DNA from: an uncultured bacterium
GTDB lineage: Bacteria > Verrucomicrobiota > Kiritimatiellia > CAIKKV01 > CAITUY01
Assembly: GCA_903895695.1 (NCBI GenBank)
Contig: CAITUY010000001.1
Span: 58,700-122,699, forward strand
Direction of reading: 5' to 3'
Length of the DNA stretch: 64,000 nt
This document shows, piece after piece, positions 33,901 through 42,115 of this stretch. Below the pieces are notes generated by a model. The model had not been told where the DNA came from and did no database searches. It saw only the letters and a list, made by a program, of their open reading frames with translations. Position 1 is the stretch's first letter; the number at the start of each line of letters is the position of its first letter. The position numbers and the translations under genes were made by a program.

Positions 33901-34312
33901 CGATTCGGTCGGCGACGGGATTCCCGACTGGTGGCGGCTGCGGTACTTTGGAGTCGCGGCGAGCACGAATAACCGGTCGTGTGCGTCGGCCGACCCGGAT
34001 GGCGACGGCATGAGCAACTTGCGCGAATACCTGGCGGGCACCGACCCGACGAATTCCGCCTCCGTCTTCAAGGTGGTGACTCTCGCGGTTACCGGCAGCA
34101 GTGTGCGGGTTGGCTGGAAGGCCGGGGGCGGCATCCGCAGCGTGCTGCAGGGCGCCACCCGGGGAGCCAACGGAAGCTTCCCGACGAACTTCACCGATAT
34201 CAGTCCGGTCCTGACCCTGTCCGGATCCGGCGACGCCGCCACCAACTACCTCGACGTGGGCGGCGCCACCAATCCGGCGGGTCGTTTCTACCGCGTTAAC
34301 GTATCCCCATGA
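30953..34312 (+). CDS. Large secreted subtilase/sedolisin-like serine protease with P-domain and C-terminal repeat tail
   Basis: The 1119-residue protein has a signal peptide (residues about 22-38), a propeptide-like region, and a peptidase domain from about residue 175 to 600: Asp in KVAVLSDSID, GEGTAMLEIIHDLAPGA where Glu replaces the subtilisin His, and Ser in GGTSAAAPHAGAIAALLK. Next are a possible immunoglobulin-like segment, a proprotein-convertase P-domain (about 735-870), a cadherin-like domain with GSDADGDPI, and a DGIPDWW / DPDGDGMSNLREYLAGTDP calcium-type tail. Such tails are frequent in secreted proteins of PVC bacteria. ATG 30953 is preferred to GTG 30947. Confidence 0.88.
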   Translation: MVFDLVARFVNDAHPYGVAIRAPLFLLLVAIPGLAAPEPLGDSARAQIQALQAEKASRTPAQQKMDSQLVQAAKLSRGESFAAGVPSLRPAVTVLPDGRVLVDVDADVTADVLQQIAAVGGAVVNQFPQFGAIRALLPVGQIEAIAALPDVRHVKRAVQAHTSVGSVTSQGDIAHGADKARATYRVDGSGIKVAVLSDSIDYLANSQALGDLGPVTVMPRQDGLGLGQTGEGTAMLEIIHDLAPGAALYFATAMHSPASYAQNILDLRAAGCDIIVDDVMYEDESPFQDGLIAQAVNTVTANGALYLSSASNEGSKDHGTSGTWEGDFKNGGSVDTKLFGKGGYCHDFGSNLTYDAVLGEGETNYYRVDLFWSDPLGQSTNDYDLFVLDPSGSNVVDSSTATQLPGTSCDPYESINYLDVGNRIVIVKCAGADRYLHLSTGRGRLAVNTPGSTRGHSAVTDAFSVAAVNASYSTNVFSGGTNRLVENFSSDGPRRMFYTTNGTALTPGNVSSTGGLVRQKPDIAAADCVQTSVLPYFGWFGGTSAAAPHAGAIAALLKSYNIALTPAQIHAALTNTALDIEAPGMDRDSGVGIVMAMGALQSVTGAPNPGLVGATLNDVVGGNGNGVVEPGETLSETLVWTNMGGLVATGLTAVLTTTTPGVTITQSGASLGSLAVAGAVSNASPYVYRVARTVPFGTIIGFTNVLTASGHAYTGVFSRSVGRLVIGSPVTNTFTANVMRTIPKAGTLLTTNVITLAGTNLADDVDVAVRIDYIYDWKLTIAVQNPDGTEVVLAQGIGGGADYGVGTPPGSVTNTTFDDQADDFIDDVTVMPPFAGSYRPQGLLSTFNGKPVNGPWKLIVTNSWQYDTGTNLSWSLRIVSHTNQYVGSVFDNPPVASNQSVAVVAGTTSNLVLRGSDADGDPIVFRTNSTPAHGSLSAFNSASGAIAYTAVSNYAGPDIFTFYVNDGLTNGAAATVSVTVAYLDSVGDGIPDWWRLRYFGVAASTNNRSCASADPDGDGMSNLREYLAGTDPTNSASVFKVVTLAVTGSSVRVGWKAGGGIRSVLQGATRGANGSFPTNFTDISPVLTLSGSGDAATNYLDVGGATNPAGRFYRVNVSP

Positions 34313-35520
34313 ACCCACCCACACCGACCGGCCGTCCCGGCCTTCATCGCGTGGTGAAAGCCACCGGCTTTGTCAGTTTCTTCACCGACATGGGGAGCGA
34401 GATCCTGTACCCCATCATGCCGGCGTTCCTGACAGCACTGGGCGCCTCGCGCGCCATGATCGGCGCGATCGAAGGATTGGCGGAGGGGCTGCCGTCGATC
34501 ATCAAACTGTTTTCCGGCGCGCTGGCGGACCGCGTGCGCAACCGCAAGTGGCTGGTGTTGACCGGGTATGCACTTTCGACGCTCTTCAAGCCCTTGGTGG
34601 CCTTCGCGCGCAGTTCGATGTTTGTGCTGGGGGTGCGCGTTTTGGACCGCATCGGGAAAGGCATTCGCACGGCGCCGCGGGATGCCCTGGTGGCGGATTT
34701 TACGGACAAGTCCATGCGCGGGCATGCCTTCGGGTTTCAGCGCGGCATGGACCACGCCGGGGCCCTGGTGGGCGGGCTGCTCGGGTTCGGGCTGCTCTAC
34801 TGGCTCGGGAGCGACCTGCCGGCCATGCGCAAGGCGATCCTGTGGGCGTTCATCCCCGGTTTGTTCTCGGTGCTGACGATCGTGCTGTTCGTGCAGGACC
34901 GGGCGGACCGGGTGGCGCGGCCGACGGCCGTGCGCAACCCGTTCGCGGGCGTGCGCCAGTTGCCGCGGGAGTATTTCATTTACGTGGCGATTGCCTCAGT
35001 GTTTGCCATCGCGAACTCGAGCGATGCGTTTCTGTTGTTGCGGGCGCAGGATCTTGGGGTGCGCATTACATTCCTGCCGCTGCTGTGGTCGTTGTTGCAC
35101 CTGGTCAAGACGGGCACGTCCGTGTGGGGCGGCAAGTTGTCGGACCGGATCGGCCGCCGGCCGGTATTGGTGGCGGGGTGGGGCGTCTACGCGCTGGTCT
35201 ACGTGGGGTTTGCATTTGCGAAGCCGGCCTGGGGGGCTTGGGCGTTGTTCGTGATCTACGGGCTTTTCTATGGGCTCACTGAAGGCGCGGGCAAGGCGGT
35301 GATCGCGGACCTGGTGCCGGAAGGTCAGCGGGGCACGGCGTTCGGTTTCTGGGGCATGACAGAGGGCGTGCTGTTGATTGTCGCGAGCCTGCTCACGGGC
35401 TGGCTGTGGGACGTGACGGGCGGCGCGGCTGTGCCGTTGCTGGTCTGCGGCGGGGCGGCGCTGGCGGCGGCCGCGAGCCTGGGCGTGTGGGGGCTGCGCG
35501 GCGGGCTGCGAAAGGTATAG
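34309..35520 (+). CDS. Major facilitator superfamily transporter
   Basis: The 403-residue protein has about twelve membrane helices and the MFS loop motif GALADRVRNRKW between helices 2 and 3, with a second half-copy (GGKLSDRIGRRPVL). The N-terminal sequence FVSFFTDMGSEILYPIMPAFL is typical of a DHA1-like subgroup annotated as drug or metabolite exporters. The ATG overlaps the protease stop by four bases, so the two are coupled. Substrate unknown. Confidence 0.9.
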   Translation: MNPPTPTGRPGLHRVVKATGFVSFFTDMGSEILYPIMPAFLTALGASRAMIGAIEGLAEGLPSIIKLFSGALADRVRNRKWLVLTGYALSTLFKPLVAFARSSMFVLGVRVLDRIGKGIRTAPRDALVADFTDKSMRGHAFGFQRGMDHAGALVGGLLGFGLLYWLGSDLPAMRKAILWAFIPGLFSVLTIVLFVQDRADRVARPTAVRNPFAGVRQLPREYFIYVAIASVFAIANSSDAFLLLRAQDLGVRITFLPLLWSLLHLVKTGTSVWGGKLSDRIGRRPVLVAGWGVYALVYVGFAFAKPAWGAWALFVIYGLFYGLTEGAGKAVIADLVPEGQRGTAFGFWGMTEGVLLIVASLLTGWLWDVTGGAAVPLLVCGGAALAAAASLGVWGLRGGLRKV

Positions 35521-35581
35521 ACCGTTCCGGCTTGAACCGTCCCGCCTCATGCTTCATCATCCCGCCTTCACCTTCCCACGC

Positions 35582-35624
35582 GGGCGGTTAGCTCAATTGG
35601 CAGAGCGCCAGCTTTACACGTTGG
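35582..35624 (+). pseudogene. 5' half of tRNA-Val(UAC), interrupted at the integrative element boundary
   Basis: The acceptor 5' strand GGGCGGT, TA, D-stem GCTC / GAGC, base 26 G, anticodon stem CCAGC / GTTGG and loop TTTACAC (anticodon TAC) are all in place. After GTTGG the variable loop, T-arm and acceptor 3' strand are missing, replaced by ATGCATCACCGCTC. The tyrosine recombinase gene follows 161 bases on. This is the classic int-next-to-tRNA arrangement with a broken tRNA. Confidence 0.75.
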
Positions 35625-35785
35625 ATGCATCACCGCTCAATCAACAAATAAGTGGCAAAATGTAGCTAAATAGTGCATTTTTCTGCCGTTTTGGCTTTCC
35701 TTGCTATGCTGAACTATGCTAAACAGGTCAGCAAACGGACCATCAGGTTCAGGGATGGCCAGGAGCCACCAGAAGGGCGCACGAC

Positions 35786-37069
35786 ATGGCTACACTGTTC
35801 AAACAACCCGGTTCTGATAACTGGTGGATTCGCTATTCCATCGGCGGGAAACAAGTCCGTAAATCAACAGGTACTGACGACGAGGGAAAGGCGCAGCTTC
35901 AACTTCGTGAAGTTGAACTTGTTCTTGTGCAGCGCGCCGAGACCGGCACCGTATCGCAGAAACTGGCGCGAGCGATCGAGTCTGAAACCATACGTCCGAT
36001 TGCTGTTGAGGTCATTCTCGAGAGCCGGCGCAAACACGTGGCGGAAAGGACGAGAGAGTTGTATCTCTCCCGTGACAAGAGGTTTGTTGATTGGCTCCGA
36101 CATAACTTCCCTCATGCGACAAACGCATCCCAACTTGATCGGAACATGCTTCGGTCCTTTCTCGATCACGTCGCTGACCGTTTCAACGCCCGTACGCACA
36201 ACGGCTACTTGCGCCGACTCCGAAGCGTCTTCCGATCTGCGGTGCGTGATGGCTTCGCTCTCCAGGATCCCACAGTTGGGATTCCCACCCTCCCCGAATC
36301 TCCATCCGTACGTCGTCCGTTCACGGAGACAGAGCTTCGTGATTTGTTCGTGTCGCTTTCTGGCCATGTCAGACTGCTTGCCACCATTGGCCTCTATGCC
36401 GGGGCGATGAGATTGAGCGACATTGTCTGCCTCACATGGTCAAATGTCGACTTTCAGAACCGGGTCATTCGGTGGCGAATGAGCAAGCGGCGTGGCAAGC
36501 ACATGGAGATTGCCATCCACCCACGTCTCTTGGATGAACTGCAATCTGCCTACGAATTGAGATCGACTGAGTTACCTACCACCCACGGTACGCTTTCTCC
36601 GCACATTGATGCCCGTGTCAAGAGTCTTGGTGGGCCGGTTTTCCCGACTTTCTACAAGAGTCATCACAGGGCAAGCGAGGCGTTTCGCAAGGCACTTGTC
36701 AGAGCCAGCTTAAGGAAGGACAACCGATCCGACATAAACCGGCGCTACGTGAAGAGAAGGCGAGAGAAACGACAAGCCGCAAAGACAGGCGCGGAGTACA
36801 CGCCCGAACAGCCGGTAAGACTTCATAAGTCCGAGATCGACTTTCATTCTCTGCGTTACAATTTCGTCTCCATCTTGAAGCAGCAGGGGTGTCCCGAGGC
36901 CATCGCCCGCTCCATCATGGGCCATTCTAGCGTGGAGGTGAATGCGATCTACACGCACATTGACGCAGATAGCGAGAGGAAGTGGGTATCTTCATTGCCT
37001 AATGTCTTGGATAGAAGCAACCCGCCCGCTGATGTGATTCAGCAATCGCCGGACAGGGCAGTTCGGTGA
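35786..37069 (+). CDS. Tyrosine-type site-specific recombinase (integrase)
   Basis: The 427-residue protein has an N-terminal arm-binding start (ATLFKQPGSDNWWIRYSI), a core-binding SAM-like domain (about 75-165) and a catalytic domain with Arg in LYAGAMRLSDIVCLTW, Lys candidate in MSKRRGKHMEI, HSLRYNF (His-x2-Arg), GHSSVEVNAIYTH (His and the nucleophile Tyr). An insertion of about 60 residues before the HxxR motif (including RRYVKRRREKRQAAK) is unusual. It lies right after the interrupted tRNA-Val, its probable target site. Its last 78 bases overlap the convergent HhH-GPD gene. Confidence 0.92.
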   Translation: MATLFKQPGSDNWWIRYSIGGKQVRKSTGTDDEGKAQLQLREVELVLVQRAETGTVSQKLARAIESETIRPIAVEVILESRRKHVAERTRELYLSRDKRFVDWLRHNFPHATNASQLDRNMLRSFLDHVADRFNARTHNGYLRRLRSVFRSAVRDGFALQDPTVGIPTLPESPSVRRPFTETELRDLFVSLSGHVRLLATIGLYAGAMRLSDIVCLTWSNVDFQNRVIRWRMSKRRGKHMEIAIHPRLLDELQSAYELRSTELPTTHGTLSPHIDARVKSLGGPVFPTFYKSHHRASEAFRKALVRASLRKDNRSDINRRYVKRRREKRQAAKTGAEYTPEQPVRLHKSEIDFHSLRYNFVSILKQQGCPEAIARSIMGHSSVEVNAIYTHIDADSERKWVSSLPNVLDRSNPPADVIQQSPDRAVR

Positions 37070-37933
37070 CGGTGACTTGGCGCAGGTACAGTGCAAGCGG
37101 CCGACTTCGCACGCCCAGAGATACAGCGCGCTAAGTGATCGGTGCGCAGGCCAGTCAGGTCTACTCACTGCCATTTCCTGTGCCCCAAGGATGAGTTGGC
37201 GCCTCAAGTCATCCTGAGCGAAACTGCTGTCCAGCGTTCCAGGCACAAGACCGTGATTCACGAGCAATCTGGTGAGATAGCCATCGATGATTGGTGTCGG
37301 CCTCGCGAGCCAGAATAGAGCGACCATGCTGGCCGTTTGTGGGCCGACCCCCTTGATGCTTCTCAGGTCCCATAGCACCTGATCATCGGACAGATTCGGC
37401 AAATTCATCCTGAGGACGGTGTCCACCAACCGTTGGATGGTCTCGAACTTCTTTCTCCAGAAGTCGCCAGGTGTGGGATAGACCAGAAGGCTGCTGACGT
37501 CGAGGGTCGTAAGCTTGTTCATGCCTTCGTTTGTCCATGGGCGCTTGACCACCGGATTGTCATCTTCCCTATTGTGGTAGTACCTGAGCACTGCCAGCGC
37601 GCCGATCCGGCGCCGATCACTTGGATCCGTTGTGTTTGTTACGACCTTCATCATCATGGACCCGCCGGGCCCTTGACTCCTTGCCCAAGAGAGTAGTTCG
37701 GCCGTCTGTGTTTCGTCGGGAATGGGATCGTCATTGGCCAGCAGTTCCTGCATCGCCACAAGTCGGAGTTGAACAAGCGCATACGTCGCCACTTCGCGCG
37801 TGGTTCTCTGAATAAGTACGCTCTCAAGCCCCCTGTCCGCTCCAGATTGGTTGCGCTCCCAGTCCTTGCGCTGCAATCCAGGGATTTTTTCGAGTATTTC
37901 AAACAGTTGCCCGAATGTAGCGCTCTGTGTCAT
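36992..37933 (-). CDS. HhH-GPD / endonuclease III-like DNA glycosylase
   Basis: The 313-residue protein has the helix-hairpin-helix LRSIKGVGPQTASMVALFWL with the following Asp in TPIIDGYLTRLL, as in base-excision glycosylases, and near the end four cysteines spaced C-x6-C-x-C-x7-C, close to the iron-sulfur loop of endonuclease III. The N-terminal half is not recognised. Within an island it may act on modified or damaged bases, or as part of a restriction-like function. ATG 37933 is preferred to an upstream in-frame ATG at 37951. Confidence 0.75.
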   Translation of the reverse strand: MTQSATFGQLFEILEKIPGLQRKDWERNQSGADRGLESVLIQRTTREVATYALVQLRLVAMQELLANDDPIPDETQTAELLSWARSQGPGGSMMMKVVTNTTDPSDRRRIGALAVLRYYHNREDDNPVVKRPWTNEGMNKLTTLDVSSLLVYPTPGDFWRKKFETIQRLVDTVLRMNLPNLSDDQVLWDLRSIKGVGPQTASMVALFWLARPTPIIDGYLTRLLVNHGLVPGTLDSSFAQDDLRRQLILGAQEMAVSRPDWPAHRSLSALYLWACEVGRLHCTCAKSPSPNCPVRRLLNHISGRVASIQDIRQ

Positions 37934-38082
37934 CGTCGTCCTGCTTAGCAAAGCTCAAAGTCGCGCGAACGATTTCTGACGGTCAGTATGCGTGCATGCG
38001 TCGCGGCAGGTCTATGGGATTCGCTGGAATAGGCAGGGAATACTCGGGATAGGAATCAAGAGAGATGTGATGGCGGGAGCGA

Positions 38083-38562
38083 TCAACGCCTGTACGCCCT
38101 GATGAACGTGAGAATATCCTTGGCGTTGAGCACGCTGATCCGTTTCACTGGCTGGCGGATCAACACCTGAGCATTCGGAAACACGAGTATCGCCACGATC
38201 CAGGGGTTGTGCCCGAAAAGCCGCTTGGCCATCTGTCGCAGCCACCGGATGCTGCGGTGGACCTGGCTGATGGGATTCCTGGTGAAGGGGCGCTTGTCGA
38301 TCAGCAGCCGTTTGCCGTCCCACGTGACCGTGCCCCGATGGGCCTTGGTCTCCAACTCGAATACGGTGCCGTCCGGTCTGATGACAAGATGATCCAGATT
38401 GCCGTACGGGAAGGGCACGTCATTGAGGACAAGACAGCCATCCGCGATGAGCCTTGCCAGCAGTCTGGCTACTCGTTTCTCTGCCGCCAGCCACGGGCAG
38501 TCCTTCGGATTCCCGCTTGAACCCACGCCGCGCCGGATGCGGCCTTTGTCTTTGAACGCCAT
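38083..38562 (-). CDS. NERD-domain nuclease-related protein
   Basis: The 159-residue protein is almost all NERD domain: an N-terminal basic segment, AAEKRVARLLARL, then PYGNLDHLVIRPDGTVFELETKAHRG, where Asp and Glu-x-Lys form the restriction-endonuclease-like active site, followed by a strand-helix end (IVAILVFPNAQVLI). NERD proteins are predicted nucleases of plasmids and islands. Standing alone here, 150 bases from the divergent DUF2779 gene. Confidence 0.8.
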   Translation of the reverse strand: MAFKDKGRIRRGVGSSGNPKDCPWLAAEKRVARLLARLIADGCLVLNDVPFPYGNLDHLVIRPDGTVFELETKAHRGTVTWDGKRLLIDKRPFTRNPISQVHRSIRWLRQMAKRLFGHNPWIVAILVFPNAQVLIRQPVKRISVLNAKDILTFIRAYRR

Positions 38563-38571
38563 GCTTCATCC

Positions 38572-38611
38572 AGGCATCGCGCGAATATAAACCTACCGGC
38601 CAGGTGTTCGG
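38572..38611. repeat. 40-base island repeat, copy 1
   Basis: AGGCATCGCGCGAATATAAAC at 38572-38592 matches 48432-48452 in 19 of 21 bases, and the next 19 bases match in about 12. Both copies, in the same orientation, lie 80-140 bases before a plus-strand gene, so a shared promoter or binding site is possible. Confidence 0.45.
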
Positions 38612-38669
38612 ATTACTGGCGCGTGTTGGTAGTGGTCCACTGTTAGCCCGGCATCGACCGTTTAACTCC

Positions 38670-38698
38670 TTGATCGGCTCGGATCACGCCCGTAAAAT
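38670..38698 (+). promoter_or_regulatory. Probable promoter of the DUF2779 gene
   Basis: TTGATC (38670-38675) and TAAAAT (38693-38698) are 17 bases apart. The ATG at 38710 lies only 12 bases beyond, and no ribosome site is visible, so the message would be nearly leaderless. Confidence 0.45.
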
Positions 38699-38709
38699 CG
38701 CCCTACATC

Positions 38710-39414
38710 ATGAAAGAACGCTTCCTAACCAAGAGCCTGTTCGTCCGCGCCTTGGCGTGCCCGCGAAAACTGTTCTACGTCGGAAAGCCCGAGTACGCCG
38801 ACAATTCCGTGGATGATGATTTCATGGAGTCGCTGGCCGAGGGCGGCATTCAGGTGGGCGCGTTGGCCCGGTGCTATTTTCCGGGCGGCGTCCTCGTGGT
38901 GGAATTGGACAAGAAGATCGCCTTGGCCCGTACGGCTGAACTGCTCAAGCGGGATCGCGTGACCCTGTTCGAGGCGGCAATCCAGCACGGCGATTGCTTC
39001 TTCAGGGCAGACATCTTGGTCAAGAATGGTTCCTGCTTCGACCTCATCGAGGTCAAAGCCAAGTCCTACGACCAAGACACGGCTGATGGGTTTCTCCTGA
39101 AACGCGGCGACGGCATCGACAAGTCGTGGCAGCCCTACGTCTACGACGTGGCCTTCCAGAAGCACGTGTTTCAGCAGGCGTTCCCCAAGGCGATCGTCCG
39201 GGCGCATCTGATGCTGGCCGACACGCGCGCGAGGACATCCGTCGGCGGCCTCAATCAGCGGTTCGTCCTGCATGAGCAGAACGGAAGGACGAAAAGATGG
39301 ACTGGCCGGTCGGCACGCAGTGCCAATCGTGCGAGTTCAGGCCAAGCAGCGGGCAGCGCCAGAAGGGCCTGCTGTCCGGCTTCTGCGAATGCTGGCATGA
39401 AAAGTGGAACCTGA
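38710..39414 (+). CDS. DUF2779 protein, N-terminal (Cas4/RecB-like) part of a split gene
   Basis: The first ~195 residues match the start of DUF2779 proteins: a cysteine in ALACPRKLFYVG, then a RecB/Cas4-like nuclease core with FRADILV (Asp) and FDLIEVKAKSYD (Glu-x-Lys) and QPYVYDVAFQKHVFQ. Beyond about base 39295 the frame loses homology (RTKRWTGRSARS), and the family continues in another frame from 39297. Sequence that normally lies between the two parts also seems short, so both a deletion and a frame change are likely. Confidence 0.72.
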   Translation: MKERFLTKSLFVRALACPRKLFYVGKPEYADNSVDDDFMESLAEGGIQVGALARCYFPGGVLVVELDKKIALARTAELLKRDRVTLFEAAIQHGDCFFRADILVKNGSCFDLIEVKAKSYDQDTADGFLLKRGDGIDKSWQPYVYDVAFQKHVFQQAFPKAIVRAHLMLADTRARTSVGGLNQRFVLHEQNGRTKRWTGRSARSANRASSGQAAGSARRACCPASANAGMKSGT

Positions 39415-40535
39415 CCGAGGAGGAACTGCAGCAGCCGAGCGTGTTCAACATCTGGAACTTCAGGAAGAAGGCTGCGTTGATCGAAGAGCGGCGGTTCTTC
39501 CTGAGCGACGTCACCGAGGACGACATCCTTGGCGGCAAGAAGGCGAAGCAGGCGTCCGGCCCCGGCCTCACGGTTCCCGAGCGCCAGTGGATGCAGGTGG
39601 CCAAGGCGAAGCGGGGCGACCGTACGGCCTACTTCGACCGGGCGGGGTTTGCGGCGGAAATGGCCGCGTGGCGGTACCCGCTGCACTTCATCGACTTTGA
39701 GACCTCCGCCGTGGCAATCCCCTTCAACCTGGGCCGGCACCCCTACGAAGGCATCGCTTTCCAGTTCTCCCACCACATCGCCCACGAGGACTGCCGGATC
39801 GAGCACGCGGGCCAGTACCTGAACGCCAAGCCAGGCGTCTTCCCCAGTTACGACTTCGTTCGTGAGTTGAAGCGGCAACTGGCGACGGATGACGGGACGA
39901 TCTTCCGGTATGCAACCCACGAGAACACGTACCTGAATCGCATCCTCACCCAGTTGCAGGAGGAGCCGCCCGGTGCCGTGCCGGATCGGGACGAACTTTG
40001 CGGCTGGATCAGGACCGTCACCCAGTCAACCCATGGGTCGGCGACTCAATGGGAGGGCGATCGGAACATGGTGGATCTGTGGGAACTGGAAAAGCGATAC
40101 TACTATGACCCGTTCACCAACGGCTCGAATTCCATCAAATGGGTGCTGCCGGCCGTCCTGAACTCCTCGACCTACCTACAACAGAAGTACAGCCGGCCCA
40201 TCTACGGCGCTAAGGGCGGCATTCCGAGCCTGAATTACCGCGACTGGGTGTGGGTCCGGCGCGACGAGCATGGCGCCGTCATGGATCCGTACCACCTCCT
40301 GCCGAACGTGACTCCCGGAATGTCTGCCGAGCAACTGGAACACGCTGAGGAAACCCAGGAACGGCTCGCCAACGGCGCCGCCGCCATGATGGCGTATGCC
40401 CGGCTCCAATTCATGCACATCCCCGACGCCGAACGCCGGGACTTGGAATCGGCCCTTCTGCGCTATTGCGAACTGGACACCATGGCGATGGTCCTGATCT
40501 GGGAGCACTGGGTGAACCTGCTGAGTCGACGCTGA
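39297..40535 (+). CDS. DUF2779 protein, C-terminal (cysteine cluster and exonuclease-like) part of a split gene
   Basis: The 412-residue frame starts with TQCQSCEFR and GFCECWHE, the cysteines expected to complete a Cas4-like iron-sulfur site. It continues with the DUF2779 signature HFIDFETSAVAIPFNLGRHPY (DxE of a DnaQ/RNase H-like fold), FQFSHH, and ends with LRYCELDTMAMVLIW (the closing Asp). GGAAGG seven bases before ATG 39297 could allow separate translation. DUF2779 proteins occur in defence and mobile contexts; function is unproven. Confidence 0.75.
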   Translation: MDWPVGTQCQSCEFRPSSGQRQKGLLSGFCECWHEKWNLTEEELQQPSVFNIWNFRKKAALIEERRFFLSDVTEDDILGGKKAKQASGPGLTVPERQWMQVAKAKRGDRTAYFDRAGFAAEMAAWRYPLHFIDFETSAVAIPFNLGRHPYEGIAFQFSHHIAHEDCRIEHAGQYLNAKPGVFPSYDFVRELKRQLATDDGTIFRYATHENTYLNRILTQLQEEPPGAVPDRDELCGWIRTVTQSTHGSATQWEGDRNMVDLWELEKRYYYDPFTNGSNSIKWVLPAVLNSSTYLQQKYSRPIYGAKGGIPSLNYRDWVWVRRDEHGAVMDPYHLLPNVTPGMSAEQLEHAEETQERLANGAAAMMAYARLQFMHIPDAERRDLESALLRYCELDTMAMVLIWEHWVNLLSRR

Positions 40536-40690
40536 ACCGTCGCAATCACGCCCGCGCCCACTTTAATGCGCTTTAGCCGCACGGCACAACAAAACACGTC
40601 GAGCGTTCGGCGTCGGGTGCGAGGGGCGCTTGTTGTATTTTGAGGAGTACCTCCAGCCCAAGCCCGTGGACCACACCATTACCTCAGTCC

Positions 40691-41941
40691 TCAGTTCGGC
40701 TGCTTTTGCTCAACAAGGGGGAATCCGATCTTTCGGAGTTTGTCGCGTAGTTCACGCCGTTCTGACCCACCCATCCGACATTTATCCAGTGCGTCTTCAA
40801 TGGTAGCCATAACTTCCGCATCCCCCTCAAGTTGCAACGCACCCGCCACGTCCATAAGCGTGTCTGGCAATGACTTCACAATCATGTCACAGTCAGCCTG
40901 ATTGGCTAAGCGCAACGAATCAATCACAGTCTCCATGGCTTCCGTTGTCCGAAAACCTGTTTGCTTCTCAAGGTTCTTGGTCGCCTGCTTGAGTAAAGCG
41001 GCCACACGTTGTACGGGACTGCGCACTGTGTCTTTCTCGCTTTGTTTAAAGATGTCCAGTGCATCCTTCGCTATTTCGAGGTACTTCGTATCGAAAATCT
41101 TGCTTGTCTCAATAGTAAGTGCGGGTCTGGTTGTGGGGTACACATGCGGAATGTAGTCCAAGTAGTCACCGTCGGCGGCAACGATGATCTCAAGAACGCC
41201 AATCTGGCTTCGTCGCGCAATCTCAAGGGAGTTCTCGTCTGGGAACTTATCCCCAATATCCCGGTCAACTGACGGCTGCTGCATGAACACCAACCAACTC
41301 GCGTTGGCCCATGAGCTGTTTGCCGTGGTCTCAGCAACGGCCAGGATGAAGTTCTTCCTGTTCTTGATGTTATACTTGAGCTCGACAGAGGTGAGAACAT
41401 AGCGTGCCTCCGCCCCGAACTGTCTTATCACCTCCAGATGTTCGTCTAGGTCGCCCTCAAGATGGGCATACCGGTCGCTCACGACTACCATGTCAGGATT
41501 GCTATAGTATGCTTGTTCACCCTGAGCCTTCGGCAACGACACAACAACACCCTTGAACTTCTTGGATAGGACCAATGTCGCAGGGAAGTGCAAGAATCCT
41601 TCCCATTGTCTGGCAACATCGGCCTTAGATTCGGATTCCTCCTGCTCATCCGTCGCAGTGGGGCGAACCGACTCGGCAGAAATCGCTAACGCCTCGGACG
41701 GTGTGGGGAGCCTATACCCCTTCTTCCTGCCCAGTGATATCAATTTGCCCTCAGCCTTCGCAAACGTCATGAGGTTCGCCCCATTGTTCTGCATGTAGGC
41801 GAGTTGATCGGGCAATGGCTTGATCGTGGCGATGGCCCGCTGTAAGATCTCAGGCCCGGACAGCGTAGGCGACTCGGGGGTGAAGATGTCCGACATTGCT
41901 TCGAGAAACTTTTGCCTAATTATTGAGCTATCAACGGACAT
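40691..41941 (-). CDS. Unknown protein with a possible PD-(D/E)XK nuclease core
   Basis: This 416-residue protein is not recognised as a whole. The middle holds NPDMVVVSDRYAHLE and, about 45 residues on, VLTSVELKYNI, matching the Asp ... Glu-x-Lys order of restriction-endonuclease-like nucleases, and the flanking FILAVAETTANSSWANASWLVF has the expected helix. The N-terminal 80 residues resemble a winged-helix or HARE-like segment (GPEILQRAIATIKPL, GKLISLGRKKGY), and the C-terminus is helical. AAGGAG before ATG 41941 fixes the start. Either a restriction enzyme or an HrgA-like effector. Confidence 0.65.
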   Translation of the reverse strand: MSVDSSIIRQKFLEAMSDIFTPESPTLSGPEILQRAIATIKPLPDQLAYMQNNGANLMTFAKAEGKLISLGRKKGYRLPTPSEALAISAESVRPTATDEQEESESKADVARQWEGFLHFPATLVLSKKFKGVVVSLPKAQGEQAYYSNPDMVVVSDRYAHLEGDLDEHLEVIRQFGAEARYVLTSVELKYNIKNRKNFILAVAETTANSSWANASWLVFMQQPSVDRDIGDKFPDENSLEIARRSQIGVLEIIVAADGDYLDYIPHVYPTTRPALTIETSKIFDTKYLEIAKDALDIFKQSEKDTVRSPVQRVAALLKQATKNLEKQTGFRTTEAMETVIDSLRLANQADCDMIVKSLPDTLMDVAGALQLEGDAEVMATIEDALDKCRMGGSERRELRDKLRKIGFPLVEQKQPN

Positions 41942-42115
41942 CGTGCATCTCCTTTGCAAGTATTGAAGACGGAGGCGTCTTAGCTCTCCTGCAAGCGAGA
42001 ATAAAAAGGTTGATACGGGGAATCAAGACCGAATCGCCGACCATTCAAGACCGACGATGCATCCCGGCCGAGCCTGCACGGGTCTCCACTCAGGACCGTT
42101 CGGCCTGCCCTTGCT

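Noticed and set aside
35582..35700. Complete tRNA-Val gene
   Set aside because: Bases after the anticodon stem cannot form a variable loop, T-arm or 3' acceptor strand.
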